Positions 42,654 through 51,656 of a DNA stretch of 64,000 nucleotides are shown in pieces. Every line of letters starts with the position of its first letter. Positions within the stretch are counted from its first letter, which is position 1. Source of the DNA: Kineosporia sp. NBRC 101731 (GTDB lineage: Bacteria; Actinomycetota; Actinomycetes; Actinomycetales; Kineosporiaceae); assembly GCF_030269305.1 (NCBI RefSeq), contig NZ_BSTC01000022.1, positions 1 to 64,000 of the forward strand. The letters are read 5' to 3'. The notes below the pieces were generated by a model. The model searched no databases, was not told the DNA's origin, and was given only the letters and a program-made list of their open reading frames with translations. The translations under genes and the position numbers were made by a program.

Positions 42654-42856
42654 GTACGCAGACCCCTTGGATCAAGGCTCAGGCCAGTGGCGGCGGAGGC
42701 CAGTGCGTTGAAATGCGGCGAAACGGACACGATGTCGAGGTGCGTGACACCAAGGCACACGGAAACGGCCCGACTCTCCGGTTCGCCCCGGTCGAGTTCT
42801 CGGCCTGGATCGACGCCGCCAAGGGCGGCAAGCTCGACGGTCTCAGCCGTCACTGA
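42650..42856 (+). CDS. DUF397 small protein
   Basis: The 68-residue protein carries the DUF397 pattern: WIKAQASGGGGQCVEM, then VEVRDTK and LRFAPVEFSAWIDAAKGG. DUF397 proteins are partners of XRE-DUF5753 regulators, probably binding them to relieve repression, in a way that resembles a toxin-antitoxin-style switch. It begins inside the stop codon of the regulator gene. Confidence 0.9.
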   Translation: MSTQTPWIKAQASGGGGQCVEMRRNGHDVEVRDTKAHGNGPTLRFAPVEFSAWIDAAKGGKLDGLSRH

Positions 42857-42870
42857 CCTTTCGCACGATT

Positions 42871-42906
42871 GAGGGCCGGGGAGCGGTCGTCCGCTCCCCG
42901 GCCCTC
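42871..42906. terminator. Bidirectional terminator
   Basis: A perfect 16-bp stem with TCGT loop (42871-42886 with 42891-42906) separates the DUF397 gene from a convergent gene. Confidence 0.85.
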
Positions 42907-42931
42907 GCACTTGCGCAGCGCAGAGCAGTTC

Positions 42932-43807
42932 TCAGTTGGCAGGCACCGGGAGCGGGGTGGGGTCGGTCGGCAGCGGCGGCACCGGCAGGGAACCGTGAAT
43001 CTGGTTCTGCGCCTGGCACTTGCTGGTGCAGTTGGTCGCGCCCTGGGAAAGCTCGATGGCGTCTTCACCGAGCACGCCACCCAGCCGGCCGCCGGAGGTC
43101 ACCGACCAGCGTGTCACCGAGCCGTCCTGGTAGAGCTTCGTGGCCACCTGCGGGCTGTCCTTGCCCAGCAGCATCTCGTGATAGCCGGTGCTGCTCTGAG
43201 CCGTGGTCACCGGGTCCTTGCCATCGCCAAAGTTGATCTTGCCGGTGAACTCGTTGGTGAAGTAGAAGAGCTTCGGCCCGAGGGTGTGAACGATCTCCAC
43301 GTTAGACCCGAACTCGGGCTCCTGCTGGAAGATCCCGCCCTGGGCGAAGTCCTTGGCCTGGAACTTCATCGTGCCGCCGGCGGCACTCAGGATGATCGTG
43401 GCGTTGTCGTCCTTGACGTCGAGCCGGTCGATCTTCACCGTGCCGATCTGCGCCGGCGTCAGCACCGGAACCTTCGAGGCGAAGACGACGGTGGGCTCGG
43501 TGACCATGCGCTCCGGGTCGGCGGCACCGGTCAGCGTGTAGTTGTAGACCCCTAGCGTCGAGGGGTTCACGTCGAAGCCCACGTGCTTGCCCCGCACAGC
43601 GATCGTGCCGGTCACCGCCAGATCCTTCAGCTTCACGTCCTTGCCCTCGGCCGGGTTGTACGTGGTGCCGTTGACCGTGACCGCGAAGTCGCCCTTCGGG
43701 CCGGCCTTGGCCTGCGCCGCACCGGCGGGCACCAGGGTGAGAGCGGCCCCGCCCGCGATCAGCGCAGCAGTGGCCAGGGCGAGCGAGCGCGGTGTGCGGA
43801 TGATCAT
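42932..43807 (-). CDS. Secreted protein of unknown function
   Basis: The 291-residue product has a clear signal peptide (basic start, hydrophobic core, cleavage near AQAKA at about 35). The mature part is beta-rich with repeated short strands and ends in a Pro-rich tail. One CTSKC pair near the C-terminus (about residues 257-261) could form a small disulfide loop. ATG 43807 lies five bases after GGAG. No family is recognised. Extracellular location is the only firm inference. Confidence 0.65.
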   Translation of the reverse strand: MIIRTPRSLALATAALIAGGAALTLVPAGAAQAKAGPKGDFAVTVNGTTYNPAEGKDVKLKDLAVTGTIAVRGKHVGFDVNPSTLGVYNYTLTGAADPERMVTEPTVVFASKVPVLTPAQIGTVKIDRLDVKDDNATIILSAAGGTMKFQAKDFAQGGIFQQEPEFGSNVEIVHTLGPKLFYFTNEFTGKINFGDGKDPVTTAQSSTGYHEMLLGKDSPQVATKLYQDGSVTRWSVTSGGRLGGVLGEDAIELSQGATNCTSKCQAQNQIHGSLPVPPLPTDPTPLPVPAN

Positions 43808-43997
43808 GAGAACTCCTGTCGAGGGTGCCGGCGACACCCGTGTCGCCGCCGGCTCGTCTCAGTTCTCTCGCACCCGGGGTTGTCAGCGGTATGAGCCGAT
43901 GGTTCTAGTACCCCGCCGTCTACCCCTGATTGCCGCTCACCAAACCTCAAATACTGCACTCCCGATGCACTTGCATTTCTCACTGATGGTGACGGAT

Positions 43998-44612
43998 CTA
44001 CTTGTTCTTCCTCAGTCCATTCACGCCGCGCAGTCCCACTCCACCGACACAGAACGCGCACCCGACGCAGTCGCGACAGCCGATGCAGAAGGCACACCCG
44101 ACACAGTCCTGACAGCCGACACAGGCGAAGGTGCCGTAACACCGCCGGATACCGATCCCGAGCACGGTGAACAGGCTGAGCAGCACCCCGAAGCTGCCGC
44201 TGGTGCCGATGCTCCCGGCCACCCCCGCGCTGCCGCTGGTCGCGATGCTGCCGGCCACGCCCGCGCTTCCCGCTACGGCGATGCTGCCCGCCACCCCGGC
44301 GCTCCCGGCCACCGCCACGCTGCCCGAGACCCCGGCGCTCCCGGCCACCGCCAAACTCCCCGAGACCCCGGCACTCCCGCTCACGCCGATGCTCCCGGCA
44401 ACCCCGCTCGAACCGGCCACCTGGATGCCGCCGGCTACGCCACTCGAACCGGAGACAGTGACGCTGCCGGTCACACCGCTTGAGTCGGACGCAGTGGCAC
44501 TGCCCGGCACACCGCCCGCGTCGGACACGTCGCTGTTCCCGGTCACCTCAGCGCCGTTCTCAGCGCCGTTCTCGTCATCGGCGAACGACCCCGCCGCACC
44601 AGCGTTCTCCAT
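43998..44612 (-). CDS. 12-residue-repeat protein with a cysteine ladder
   Basis: This 204-residue protein starts at ATG 44612, eight bases after GGGAGG. Residues about 44-141 are eight 12-residue units of the form SAGVAGSIAVAG. A short hydrophobic segment (141-155) follows. Then come C158 and nine cysteines at exactly three-residue spacing (164, 167, 170, 173, 176, 179, 182, 185, 188), built from two 12-residue units, CVGCQDCVGCAF and CIGCRDCVGCAF. The tail is basic. Both halves share a 12-residue period, which fits a beta-solenoid with Cys stacked along faces, or a metal-binding ladder. I know no characterised match. Confidence 0.7.
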   Translation of the reverse strand: MENAGAAGSFADDENGAENGAEVTGNSDVSDAGGVPGSATASDSSGVTGSVTVSGSSGVAGGIQVAGSSGVAGSIGVSGSAGVSGSLAVAGSAGVSGSVAVAGSAGVAGSIAVAGSAGVAGSIATSGSAGVAGSIGTSGSFGVLLSLFTVLGIGIRRCYGTFACVGCQDCVGCAFCIGCRDCVGCAFCVGGVGLRGVNGLRKNK

Positions 44613-45020
44613 CGACCCAGCCTCCCCATCCTGCCGTCCGGACTCTCAGCATGCTCCATGGCCGGGCCGTCCACACCCCCTTCGTGATCATGCAATCCCG
44701 GCGTCGGGCCGGCGGCGTGTTCCTCCTTCCCCGAAAACACCTCTTCTTTCCCGCCCTTCCTCAGCAATCAGGCAATGCCTCAGCCTTCGGGCGAGGAGAT
44801 GCTCCGACGTCCCCATTCCCGGCCGGCCCGGGGAAGGTTTGCCGGATCACGAACGAGGGGGGAGGGTCAAGATCGGGGGTGGGCTGCCGATATGACCATC
44901 ACGGTGCTCCGCCGTGGTTGGCTCGACCCACTGCGGCGGAGTGCCACCCAATCCGTCGCCGAGCGGGACACCCCCGGCCAATCAGGTCGCGCCCGGTCGC
45001 TGCGTGCAAGGATTCTCGCC
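44613..45020. other. Gene-free divergent region
   Basis: About 400 bases separate the cysteine-ladder gene from the peptidase gene. The plus strand is pyrimidine-rich near 44710-44762. The left edge holds the ribosome site GGGAGG (minus strand) of the cysteine-ladder gene. I see no coding frame, repeat or clear operator. Confidence 0.4.
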
Positions 45021-46817
45021 ATGACCGCGCCGAATCCACAGGACAGTCCACTCCCCGCCTGGGAACGACGCTTCCGGGCCGGGCGCATCGCGATGCCGGT
45101 CTGGGCGGCGGACGCGCCGCAGCGCTGCTCGGTGGTGGCCACCCACGAGGGCGTGCTGGAGATGCACAGCTGGAGTCCTGAGGCGGGGCTCACCCGGCTG
45201 ACCTCGCGGAGCGAGGGGACGGCGCAGGGCGAGATCGACCCGTCCGGTGAGTGGATCTGGTGGTTCGACGACGCGGCCGGCAACGAGCACGGCATCTGGC
45301 GCAAGCAGCCGTTCGGATCGGCCCCGGGAGCCGACGAGATCGCGATTCCCGGCCTGGGGCCCTCCTATTCGGCCGGGCTGGCGCTCGGCCGGGGTGGCCT
45401 GGCGGTGATCGGCCAGAACGACGACGGTTATGGCACCCGGATCCAGGTCCAGGAACCCGGCCGGCCGCTGCGACTGATCTACGAGCACACCGAAGACGCT
45501 GGGGTGGGCGGCCTGAGCGAAGACGGCACCCTTCTCGCCCTGGCCCACAGTGAGCACGGCGACTCCCGCCACACCGCTCTGCGCGTGGTGGCGGTGAGCG
45601 ACGGCTCGACCGTGGCCGACCTCTGGGACGGGCCCGGAAAGAGTCTGGAACCGCTGGGCTTTGCCCCTGTGACCGGCGATCCTCGGCTGCTGGTGCTGCA
45701 CGAGCGCCGGGGCCGCGGCGAACTGCTGGTCTGGGACGCCGTGACCGGCACTGAGCTCGAGGTGAAACTCGATGTGCCCGGCGAGATATCGGATGCCGAA
45801 TGGTTCCGGGACGCGTCTGCGCTGCTGGTCAGCGTGGACCACGAGGCCCGCACCCGGCTCTACACCTTCAGCCTCGTCGACCTGACCACCACCGCCGTGG
45901 GGCCGTCCGACGGAACCGCGATGGACGCGACCACCCGCCCCGGCGGCGAGGTCTGGGCCCTGTGGTCGTCGGCGGCACTGCCCGCGGCCGTGCGCAACCT
46001 GCAGGGTGACCTGGTGCTGGCTCCTCCGGGAGATCCGGCCCCGGCCTCGGTACCTCTCGAGGATGTCTGGGTCGACGGGCCGGGTGGGCGCATCCATGCC
46101 CTGCTGCGCCGGCCGGTGGGCGCAGCCGAGCCGCTGCCCTTGCTCATCGACATCCACGGCGGCCCGACCGCGCACGACGGCGACTGGTTCCGGGCCTACC
46201 CGAGCGCCTGGGTCGACCACGGGTTCGCGGTGCTGCAGGTGAATTACCGCGGTTCCACCGGGTACGGGTCGCAGTGGCGGGACGCCCTGGAGAAGCGGGT
46301 CGGTCACATCGAACTCGAGGACGTCGTCGCGGTTCGCGATCATCTGGTCGAGGTGGGCGTCGTGGCCCCCGACCGGGTGGTGCTGGCCGGGGCGTCGTGG
46401 GGCGGCTACCTCACGCTGCTCGGGCTCGGCCTGTATCCGGACCGCTGGGCGGTGGGGGTCGCCGGCGTGCCGGTGGCCGATTACCTGGCGGCCTACGAGG
46501 ACGAGATGGAGGCGCTGAAGGCCTTCGACCGCTCGCTCTTCGGCGGTTCACCGGACCAGGTGCCCGAGAAGTACCGCGATTCCAGTCCCATCACCTACGC
46601 GGAGCAGGTGACTGCTCCCGTGCTCGTGCTCGCCGGGGAGAACGATCCCCGCTGCCCGATCCGGCAGATCGAGAACTACGTCGGGGTACTGGCCGAGCGG
46701 GGCGCGGAGCACGAGGTGTACCGGTACGACGCCGGCCACGGATCCCTGGTGGACGACGAACGGGTGCGCCAGGTGCGGGCCGAGATCGATTTCGTCCGGC
46801 GGTATCTGCCGGCCTGA
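45021..46817 (+). CDS. S9 family serine peptidase (prolyl oligopeptidase-like)
   Basis: The 598-residue enzyme has a beta-propeller N-terminal region (about 30-350) and an alpha/beta-hydrolase catalytic domain with GASWGGYL (Ser459), ENDPRCP (Asp542) and AGHGSLVDDE (His573). It should cut short peptides, typically after proline or as an acylaminoacyl-peptidase. The open frame extends upstream, but ATG 45021 is the first codon whose product looks like the family. No signal peptide, so probably cytoplasmic. Confidence 0.85.
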   Translation: MTAPNPQDSPLPAWERRFRAGRIAMPVWAADAPQRCSVVATHEGVLEMHSWSPEAGLTRLTSRSEGTAQGEIDPSGEWIWWFDDAAGNEHGIWRKQPFGSAPGADEIAIPGLGPSYSAGLALGRGGLAVIGQNDDGYGTRIQVQEPGRPLRLIYEHTEDAGVGGLSEDGTLLALAHSEHGDSRHTALRVVAVSDGSTVADLWDGPGKSLEPLGFAPVTGDPRLLVLHERRGRGELLVWDAVTGTELEVKLDVPGEISDAEWFRDASALLVSVDHEARTRLYTFSLVDLTTTAVGPSDGTAMDATTRPGGEVWALWSSAALPAAVRNLQGDLVLAPPGDPAPASVPLEDVWVDGPGGRIHALLRRPVGAAEPLPLLIDIHGGPTAHDGDWFRAYPSAWVDHGFAVLQVNYRGSTGYGSQWRDALEKRVGHIELEDVVAVRDHLVEVGVVAPDRVVLAGASWGGYLTLLGLGLYPDRWAVGVAGVPVADYLAAYEDEMEALKAFDRSLFGGSPDQVPEKYRDSSPITYAEQVTAPVLVLAGENDPRCPIRQIENYVGVLAERGAEHEVYRYDAGHGSLVDDERVRQVRAEIDFVRRYLPA

Positions 46818-46862
46818 CCGACCCGGGAAGGGGAGCCCAGGCGCGTCCTCAATTGAAAACTA

Positions 46863-46896
46863 CTGCGGGCCGGTACCTTTCGGTACCGGCCCGCAG
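46863..46896. terminator. Bidirectional terminator between the S9 peptidase and asd
   Basis: A perfect 15-bp stem (46863-46877 with 46882-46896) with a TTTC loop lies between convergent genes. Confidence 0.85.
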
Positions 46897-46910
46897 ATGT
46901 TCAGATGGGA

Positions 46911-47978
46911 TCAGAACTCGGAGGCGATCAGCTCGGCGATCTGGGCCGTGTTGAGCGCCGCCCCCTTGCGCAGGTTGTCACCGGTCACGAACAGGTCGAG
47001 CGTGTTCGGGAAATCCAGTGCCTGGCGCAGCCGCCCGACGATGGTCGGGTCACCGCCCACGGTGTCGGCCGGGGTCGGGAACTGCTTGCCGTCCGGGTCG
47101 TCGACCACGAGCACGCTCGGCGCGGCCTCGAGCGTCTGCCGGGCCTCGTCCACCGTGATGTTCTCGGCGAAGGTGGCGTGCACCGCGAGGGAGTGCGTGG
47201 TGACCACCGGCACCCGCACGCAGGTGGCGGACACCTTGAGGTCGGGGATGCCGAGAATCTTGCGAGACTCGTTGCGGACCTTCAGCTCTTCGCTGCTCCA
47301 GCCGTCGCCCTTGGCCGAACCGGCCCAGGGGACGACGTTCAGGGCCAGCGGAGCCGGGAACGGCGAGGGGCCGTCGCCCAGCTTGGCGGTGATCGCGTCG
47401 CGCACGTCGCCGGCCACCGAGCCGAGGGAACGGTCGGCCGCGACCACCTCGAGCTCGTCGTGCAGCCGGTCGATGCCGGGCTGACCGGCGCCGGAGGCAG
47501 CCTGGTACGAGGCCACCACGAGCTCGGTGAGTGTCCACTTCCGGTGCAGGGCACCGAGCGCGTCGATCATGGTCAGCGTGGTGCAGTTCGGGTTGGAGAT
47601 GATGCCGCGCGGGCGGTTGCGGGCTGCCTCGGGGTTCACCTCGGGAACCACCAGGGGCACGTCCGGGTCCATCCGGAAAGCGCCGGAGTTGTCCACGACG
47701 ATCGCGCCGCGCTCGACCGCGATCGGACCCCATTCGGCCGAGATCTCGTCCGGCACATCGAACATCGCGATGTCGACGCCGTCGAACGCCTCGGGGCTGA
47801 TGGCCTGCACCGCGACCTGCTCACCGCGCACGCTCAGCAGCTTGCCGGCCGAGCGGGCCGAGGCGATCAGGCGGATCTCGCCCCAGATGTCTTCGCGCTC
47901 GGTCAGGATGCCGAGCATGACGGTGCCGACGGCACCGGTCGCGCCGACGACGGCGAGAGTGGGCTTGCGGGTGCTCAT
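46911..47978 (-). CDS. asd: Aspartate-semialdehyde dehydrogenase
   Basis: This 355-residue enzyme reduces aspartyl phosphate to aspartate semialdehyde, feeding lysine, threonine, methionine and diaminopimelate. It has the N-terminal NADP motif [15 protein letters not shown], the catalytic Cys in [10 protein letters not shown], and the [11 protein letters not shown] segment. The HSLAVH motif holds the catalytic histidine region. ATG 47978 overlaps lysC by 4 bases, so the operon order is lysC-asd as in other actinobacteria. Confidence 0.93.
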   Translation of the reverse strand: MSTRKPTLAVVGATGAVGTVMLGILTEREDIWGEIRLIASARSAGKLLSVRGEQVAVQAISPEAFDGVDIAMFDVPDEISAEWGPIAVERGAIVVDNSGAFRMDPDVPLVVPEVNPEAARNRPRGIISNPNCTTLTMIDALGALHRKWTLTELVVASYQAASGAGQPGIDRLHDELEVVAADRSLGSVAGDVRDAITAKLGDGPSPFPAPLALNVVPWAGSAKGDGWSSEELKVRNESRKILGIPDLKVSATCVRVPVVTTHSLAVHATFAENITVDEARQTLEAAPSVLVVDDPDGKQFPTPADTVGGDPTIVGRLRQALDFPNTLDLFVTGDNLRKGAALNTAQIAELIASEF

Positions 47979-48496
47979 CGTCCGGTACCTCCGTAGACCA
48001 CGGCCTCGCCGTCGGCGCTGTCCAGGCCGAAAGCGGTGTGAATGGCGCGAACGGCGTCGTCCAGCCGCTCGGCGCGGGTGACCAGCGACAGCCGGATCTC
48101 CGACGTGCTGATCATCTCGATGTTGATGCCGGCCTCGGCGAGCGCCGCGAACATCTGCGCGGAAACCCCCGGGTGGCTCCGCATCCCGGCACCGATCAGC
48201 GAGACCTTGCCGATCTGGTCGTCGTAGCGCAGGGATTCGAAGCCGATCTGCTCCTGCGCCCGGTTGAGGGCGTTCATCGCCGTCTGGCCATCGGTCTTCG
48301 GCAGCGTGAAGGAGATGTCGGTCAGGCCGCTCACGGCCGCGGACACGTTCTGCACGATCATGTCGAGGTTGATCTCGGCGGTGGCGACCACCTGGAAGAT
48401 CTCGGCGGCCTTGCCGGGCTTGTCCGGCACGCCGACCACGGTGATCTTCGCTTCGCTCCGGTCGTGTGCGACCCCGGAGATGATCGGCTGCTCCAC
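47975..48496 (-). CDS. Aspartokinase beta subunit, internal start within lysC
   Basis: An internal GTG at 48496 has GAAGGAG (minus strand, 48508-48502) exactly five bases upstream and begins [12 protein letters not shown], the start of the regulatory ACT region. The product would be 173 residues, essentially the size known for the beta subunit in corynebacteria. The alpha2beta2 enzyme is the classical concerted-feedback form. Its production here is an inference from the ribosome site and the length match. Confidence 0.7.
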   Translation of the reverse strand: MEQPIISGVAHDRSEAKITVVGVPDKPGKAAEIFQVVATAEINLDMIVQNVSAAVSGLTDISFTLPKTDGQTAMNALNRAQEQIGFESLRYDDQIGKVSLIGAGMRSHPGVSAQMFAALAEAGINIEMISTSEIRLSLVTRAERLDDAVRAIHTAFGLDSADGEAVVYGGTGR

Positions 48497-49258
48497 CACT
48501 GCTCCTTCGACTGCTGCGACGGCCGGGGTGTCAATGACCCAGGTGCCTTCGCGATGGCTGAATGACGACCGGACATGAACCGGGAGGTTGAACCGGCGGG
48601 CGTACTCGACGCAGCGCAGGTGCAGCACCTTCGCCCCGGAGGCCGCCATCTCCAGCATTTCCTCGCTGGTGATCCGAGCGATCTGCTGGGCGGACGGGAC
48701 GATGCGCGGGTCGGCCGTGAAAATGCCGTCCACGTCGGTGTAGATCTCGCAGACATCGGCCTCGAGCGCGGCCGCCAGGGCCACGGCCGTGGTGTCGGAG
48801 CCACCCCGGCCCAGCGTCGTGATGTCTTTCGTGTCCTGACTCACGCCCTGGAAGCCGGCGACGATGGCGATGTGCCCCTCGTCGAGCGCGGCCCGGATGC
48901 GGCCCGGGGTGACGTCGATGATACGGGCCTTGCCGTGCACCCCGTCGGTGATCACCCCGGCCTGGCTGCCCGTGAACGACCGGGCCTCCTGGCCCAGCGC
49001 GGCGATCGCCATGGCCACGACGGCCATCGAGATGCGCTCACCGGCGGTGAGCAGCATGTCGAGCTCACGGGCGGGCGGGAGCGGCGAGACCTTCTCGGCG
49101 AGTTCGATCAGGTCGTCGGTGGTGTCACCCATCGCAGAGACCACGACGCAGACGTCGTGCCCCTGCTTTCGCGTGTCCACGATCCGCCGGGCAACCCGCT
49201 TGACGCTTTCGGCATCCGCGACGGAGGAACCACCGTACTTCTGCACGACCAAGCTCAC
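47975..49258 (-). CDS. lysC: Aspartokinase
   Basis: The 427-residue enzyme phosphorylates aspartate. It has [12 protein letters not shown] at the N-terminus, [16 protein letters not shown], and two C-terminal ACT domains (about 265-420) for feedback control. GTG 49258 has GGAG seven bases upstream. As in Corynebacterium the gene encodes two subunits: the whole protein (alpha) and a shorter beta from an internal start (separate entry). The promoter must lie in the 49259-49412 gap. Confidence 0.93.
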   Translation of the reverse strand: MSLVVQKYGGSSVADAESVKRVARRIVDTRKQGHDVCVVVSAMGDTTDDLIELAEKVSPLPPARELDMLLTAGERISMAVVAMAIAALGQEARSFTGSQAGVITDGVHGKARIIDVTPGRIRAALDEGHIAIVAGFQGVSQDTKDITTLGRGGSDTTAVALAAALEADVCEIYTDVDGIFTADPRIVPSAQQIARITSEEMLEMAASGAKVLHLRCVEYARRFNLPVHVRSSFSHREGTWVIDTPAVAAVEGAVVEQPIISGVAHDRSEAKITVVGVPDKPGKAAEIFQVVATAEINLDMIVQNVSAAVSGLTDISFTLPKTDGQTAMNALNRAQEQIGFESLRYDDQIGKVSLIGAGMRSHPGVSAQMFAALAEAGINIEMISTSEIRLSLVTRAERLDDAVRAIHTAFGLDSADGEAVVYGGTGR

Positions 49259-49412
49259 CGGGTCGCTCCTTGCTACTCGTGAAGGGAGTTTCGGACGTGG
49301 CTATCCTACCTGCGGCCGGAATGGTTACCGAGAGGGTATTTCGGCAGGTGAGATGCACGGCGGATGCCGGGTTGCTCCCCAGATCGTGCGGGCGGAACCG
49401 CGATTCGCCGGA

Positions 49413-50147
49413 TCAATCGAGGTTGAGGGCCTCGAACTCCGCATCGGCGACCGTATCCGTGTCGACGTCGAGCCGCAGGTGCCCGAGCATGCTCTGCAAC
49501 ACACGCAGTGCGCTCGTGGCCCGTACCCCCCACGTGGACAGGTAGGAGAACTGCCACCACCACAGCGCCTCGTCCACCCGGCCGTCGCGGTAGTGCCGCA
49601 GTCCGTGGGCCAGGTCGGCGGCGACGTCGGCCAGGTCGTCGGACAGGATGCCGCGGATCAGTTCACCGGACGTCAGCGGGTCGACGATGTCGGCGTACTC
49701 GTCGAGACCGTCGAGCAGGTTGGCCAGACCGGTGCGCAGCGGGTCGATGTCGGGGTCCGGGCCGGCGTCCGGCTCGAACCGCTCGCTCGGGACCACATCG
49801 GTGATCGCACCCAGCCGGGCACCGCCGAGCAGGATCTGGGAGACCGCCAGCAGCAGCACCGGGATCGCCGTGTCCGGCGAGGAGCCGGCCGCCACCTCGG
49901 TGAGGGCGTTCAGGTAGGTCTGGGCATCGGTGGCCGTCTCCTCGGCCAGGTGATGCAGCTCCCGGGCCTCGTCGGCCTGCTCGCCGGTCAGGTCGATCGA
50001 CGAACTGCCGCGGGTGCGTGCCTGCGGGATCGCCGAGGCACTGGCCTGGTGACGGCCTCGCGGGCCGGTGAGACGGCCGAACGCGTCGCGCTCGGGGTGC
50101 AGCGGATCGAAGCCGTTCCTGCGGGACTTCTGGTAATCGTCAGACAT
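49413..50147 (-). CDS. DUF5063 family protein
   Basis: The 244-residue protein has a basic N-terminal part, then a helical DUF5063 domain (about 60-235) with the conserved stretch [14 protein letters not shown] near the C-terminus. These proteins regularly lie downstream of recR in actinobacteria and their function is unknown. ATG 50147 follows GGAGGA by ten bases and overlaps recR by eight bases, so the genes are coupled. Confidence 0.8.
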   Translation of the reverse strand: MSDDYQKSRRNGFDPLHPERDAFGRLTGPRGRHQASASAIPQARTRGSSSIDLTGEQADEARELHHLAEETATDAQTYLNALTEVAAGSSPDTAIPVLLLAVSQILLGGARLGAITDVVPSERFEPDAGPDPDIDPLRTGLANLLDGLDEYADIVDPLTSGELIRGILSDDLADVAADLAHGLRHYRDGRVDEALWWWQFSYLSTWGVRATSALRVLQSMLGHLRLDVDTDTVADAEFEALNLD

Positions 50148-50739
50148 CGAGCAGTCTCCTCCCCTCGAAGGCCCGGCCCAGCGTGAGCTCATCGGCGTAC
50201 TCCAGGTCTCCCCCGACGGGAAGACCGGACGCCAGCCGGGTGACCCTCAGACCCATCGGCTTCAGCAGCCGGGCCAGATAGGTAGCGGTGGCCTCGCCCT
50301 CCAGGTTCGGATCGGTGGCGAGGATGATCTCGGTGACCTCACCGGAGGCCAGCCGGGTAACGAGCTCCTTGACCCGCAGATCGTCCGGGCCCACGCCCTC
50401 GATCGGGCTGATGGCGCCGCCCAGCACGTGGTAGCGGCCGCGGAACTCACGGGTCTTCTCGATCGCGACGACGTCTTTCGACTCCTCGACGACGCACAGC
50501 ACGGTGCCGTCCCGCCGGGCGTCACTGCAGATCCGACACAGCTCCTCCGCCGACACGTTGCCGCACCGGACGCAGAACCTGACCTTCTCGATCACCTCGG
50601 TGAGAGCAGACACCAGCCGGCGCACGTCCACCGGGTCTGACTGCAGGATGTGGAACGCAATGCGCTGCGCGCTCTTGGGACCGACGCCGGGAAGATGCCC
50701 GAGTTCGTCGATCAGGTCCTGCACCACGCCCTCATACAC
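50140..50739 (-). CDS. recR: Recombination mediator RecR
   Basis: The 199-residue protein helps load RecA at gaps with RecO. It has an N-terminal helix-hairpin-helix ([16 protein letters not shown]), the four-Cys zinc finger ([17 protein letters not shown]), and a Toprim domain ([16 protein letters not shown]). GTG 50739 gives the usual length; the longer upstream frame does not belong to the family. Its usual partner ybaB is not next to it. Confidence 0.92.
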   Translation of the reverse strand: MYEGVVQDLIDELGHLPGVGPKSAQRIAFHILQSDPVDVRRLVSALTEVIEKVRFCVRCGNVSAEELCRICSDARRDGTVLCVVEESKDVVAIEKTREFRGRYHVLGGAISPIEGVGPDDLRVKELVTRLASGEVTEIILATDPNLEGEATATYLARLLKPMGLRVTRLASGLPVGGDLEYADELTLGRAFEGRRLLDV

Positions 50740-50828
50740 AAGCAGGAGCCTACGTGCTGCATCGGGCGGCGTCGCCCATCCCGCGCCTGCAGTCGCGGTG
50801 GGACGTCGCCCCGGACGAGTTGGACGAG

Positions 50829-51656
50829 TTACCCCGGCCCGTCGATCACCGCGTCCGTGAGCGGCGGCCAGGCCTGCTTGGACCAGTCGCCGAAGTCCTG
50901 GTCCGACAGGCAGACGCAGGCCAGGCCGTGGTCGGGGTCGGCCCACAGAAAGGTTCCACCCGCCCCGAAATGGCCGAACGCGTGCTGCGAGATCCGGGTA
51001 CCGGCCCAGTGGCCCGGCCGGGCGAAGTTCCGCTCGAAACCCAGACCCCAGTCCAGCGGGTCGAACCGGCCCAGACCGGGAAGGATCCCGGACAGCCCCG
51101 GGAAGTGCACCCGCACGGCCTCGTCCAGGGTCTGCCGGTCGATCAGCCGGGGATTCAGCAACTCGGCGGCGAACTTCGCCAGGTCGGCCGCCGTGCTCCG
51201 GCCGCCCGCCGCGGGTGACCCCGGCAGCGAGGTGGCGGTCATGCCCAGCGGCGTCAGTACGGCCTCGGTCAGGTAGGTGCCGAAGTCGATGCCCGTGACC
51301 TGGGTGAGGTGCCGGGCGAGCACCTCGATGCCCTGGTTGGAGTAGATCCGCCGGGCTCCCGGCCGGGTCACCGCGGCCGAGCCGGAGTCGAACCCGTAGC
51401 CGGCCGTGTGCGCCAGCAGGTGCTCGACCGTCGCCCCCTCCGGACCCGCCGCGTCGGAGAGCGCGAGAGCCTCTTCCTCCAGCGCCACCAGCACGGCGTA
51501 GGCCGTCAGCAGCTTGGTCACCGAGGCCAGGGCGAACTCGTGGTCCTGGTCGCCCCGGGTCTCCACCACGGTGCCGTCGGCCCTGATCACGGCGGCCGAC
51601 GTGTTGGGCACTCCCCAGAGGTGTTCCCAGTCGTCGATACCGGCGAGCATGCTCAC
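50829..51656 (-). CDS. Serine hydrolase, class C beta-lactamase family
   Basis: The 275-residue enzyme has the serine-beta-lactamase fold: SVTK (SxxK, catalytic Ser about residue 46), YSNQG (YxN) and HFGAGG (HxG in place of KTG). No signal peptide is present, so it is probably a cytoplasmic esterase or peptidase rather than an antibiotic-resistance enzyme. Its GTG start overlaps dnaX by 4 bases (GTGA). It occupies the place where ybaB usually sits. Confidence 0.82.
   Translation of the reverse strand: MSMLAGIDDWEHLWGVPNTSAAVIRADGTVVETRGDQDHEFALASVTKLLTAYAVLVALEEEALALSDAAGPEGATVEHLLAHTAGYGFDSGSAAVTRPGARRIYSNQGIEVLARHLTQVTGIDFGTYLTEAVLTPLGMTATSLPGSPAAGGRSTAADLAKFAAELLNPRLIDRQTLDEAVRVHFPGLSGILPGLGRFDPLDWGLGFERNFARPGHWAGTRISQHAFGHFGAGGTFLWADPDHGLACVCLSDQDFGDWSKQAWPPLTDAVIDGPG

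Noticed and set aside
43587-44483. Plus-strand open frame rich in Pro/Ala/Thr over the cysteine-ladder gene
   Set aside because: It is the reverse reading of the 12-residue repeat DNA. The minus-strand frame has the ribosome site, hydrophobic segment and regular cysteines.
46905-47996. Plus-strand 363-codon frame over asd
   Set aside because: It mirrors the asd gene, which has all the catalytic motifs on the minus strand.
50740-50946. N-terminal extension of RecR
   Set aside because: The extra 69 codons are Arg/Pro-rich, do not fit the family and start without a ribosome site; GTG 50739 gives the normal 199 residues.
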